Shown here one piece after another: positions 25,124 to 25,392 of a DNA stretch of 25,392 bases (position 1 is its first letter; the number at the start of each line of letters is the position of its first letter). Below the pieces are notes generated by a model that worked only from the letters and a program-made list of their open reading frames with translations, was not told the origin of the DNA and did not search any database. The translations under genes were made by a program, and so were the position numbers. The DNA is from a virus, in the IMG/VR virus record IMGVR_UViG_3300047667_000496, positions 1-25,392 of that record; one strand, written 5' to 3'.

Positions 25124-25392
25124 CACTCACCGCCCGCGGCTTCTGCCCGGTGGCCGCAGCGGCGGCAGAACACACCGGCGCGCGCGCGCACGAGCACAGT
25201 GCTGCCGCACATCTGGCAGCGCGGGTGCGGGGTGTCACCGGGGAACACATCAGGCACTTCTTCATGGAACTGCATGGCCTCAATGAACTCTGCCTTCCGC
25301 TCGGCTGTGTTCTTGTCAGCGTCGTCGGGCACGTCAATGTCGAAGTGCTTCTTGTACAACTCCGGTACAATCCCTTCTTCCCTCGTCTGGCG
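25123..25392 (-). CDS. zinc-ribbon protein, 5' end beyond window
   Basis: The frame is open to the right edge, so the N-terminus is missing; 89 residues are visible. A TTG at 25357-25359 could serve as a start, but the codons upstream of it read as normal protein (ending ..GIVPEL before YKK), so the true start probably lies outside the window. Two cysteine pairs, CQMC and CRRC, are separated by 13 residues near the C-terminus. This is the spacing of a zinc ribbon, a fold used for nucleic-acid or protein binding. The rest is acidic and carries no motif I recognise. The TGA stop overlaps the next gene's ATG (TGATG), suggesting coupled translation. It is the first gene seen in the operon and sits upstream of the packaging genes. 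A transcription-related or DNA-binding role is possible but not shown. Confidence 0.75.
   Translation of the reverse strand, partial: RQTREEGIVPELYKKHFDIDVPDDADKNTAERKAEFIEAMQFHEEVPDVFPGDTPHPRCQMCGSTVLVRARAGVFCRRCGHRAEAAGGE

Noticed and set aside
1-25392. tRNA, CRISPR, integrase, insertion sequence or attachment site
   Set aside because: No cloverleaf-like gene, spaced repeats, recombinase or terminal inverted repeats were seen on either strand.

Overview
The window is a compact block of virion genes from a tailed bacteriophage. It is GC-rich (about 60% by eye) and every supported gene is on the minus strand, so transcription runs from the right edge (25392) to the left edge (1). Genes are packed with ATGA, TGATG or TAATG overlaps or gaps of a few bases. 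No non-coding stretch reaches 300 bases: the largest gaps are 84 bp (15162-15245, with a terminator) and 56 bp (18050-18105, with a possible leader hairpin). I saw no tRNA, integrase, insertion sequence, CRISPR array, replication gene or lysis gene. The host cannot be named from this sequence.

Layout in transcription order. (1) 25392-23668: four small genes of unknown function, including a zinc-ribbon protein cut by the right edge and a strikingly tryptophan-rich protein. (2) 23710-21492: DNA packaging, with a putative small terminase and a clear large terminase. (3) 21495-19224: two tiny coupled genes, then the portal. (4) 19214-17777: a hypothetical protein, an FmdB-type zinc-ribbon protein and a small acidic repeat protein. 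(5) 17777-15246: scaffold, major capsid protein and a probable decoration or head protein, closed by an intrinsic terminator. (6) 15161-10902: a long head-to-tail adaptor-like protein, a 113-aa unknown and a 785-aa tail nozzle-like protein. (7) 10905-8205: three similarly sized, overlapping genes that look like fibre, needle or other tail appendage proteins, then a 145-aa beta-rich protein. (8) 8184-1: three probable ejected internal virion proteins of 157, 782 and more than 1781 aa; the last runs off the left edge.

The order TerS, TerL, portal, scaffold, coat, adaptor, nozzle, appendages, three ejection proteins is that of P22-type short-tailed phages. The nozzle and ejection-protein sizes are closer to T7 (gp12 794, gp14 196, gp15 747, gp16 1318 aa). 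No tape-measure, sheath or baseplate gene is visible. A podovirus morphology is therefore the best inference. The genes would act together: terminase fills a scaffold-built procapsid through the portal, adaptor and nozzle close the head and form the tail, appendages bind the host, and the large internal proteins are ejected to carry DNA across the envelope.

Function calls for TerL, portal, scaffold, capsid and nozzle come from motifs or composition plus gene order. Calls for TerS, decoration, fibres and ejection proteins rest mostly on position.
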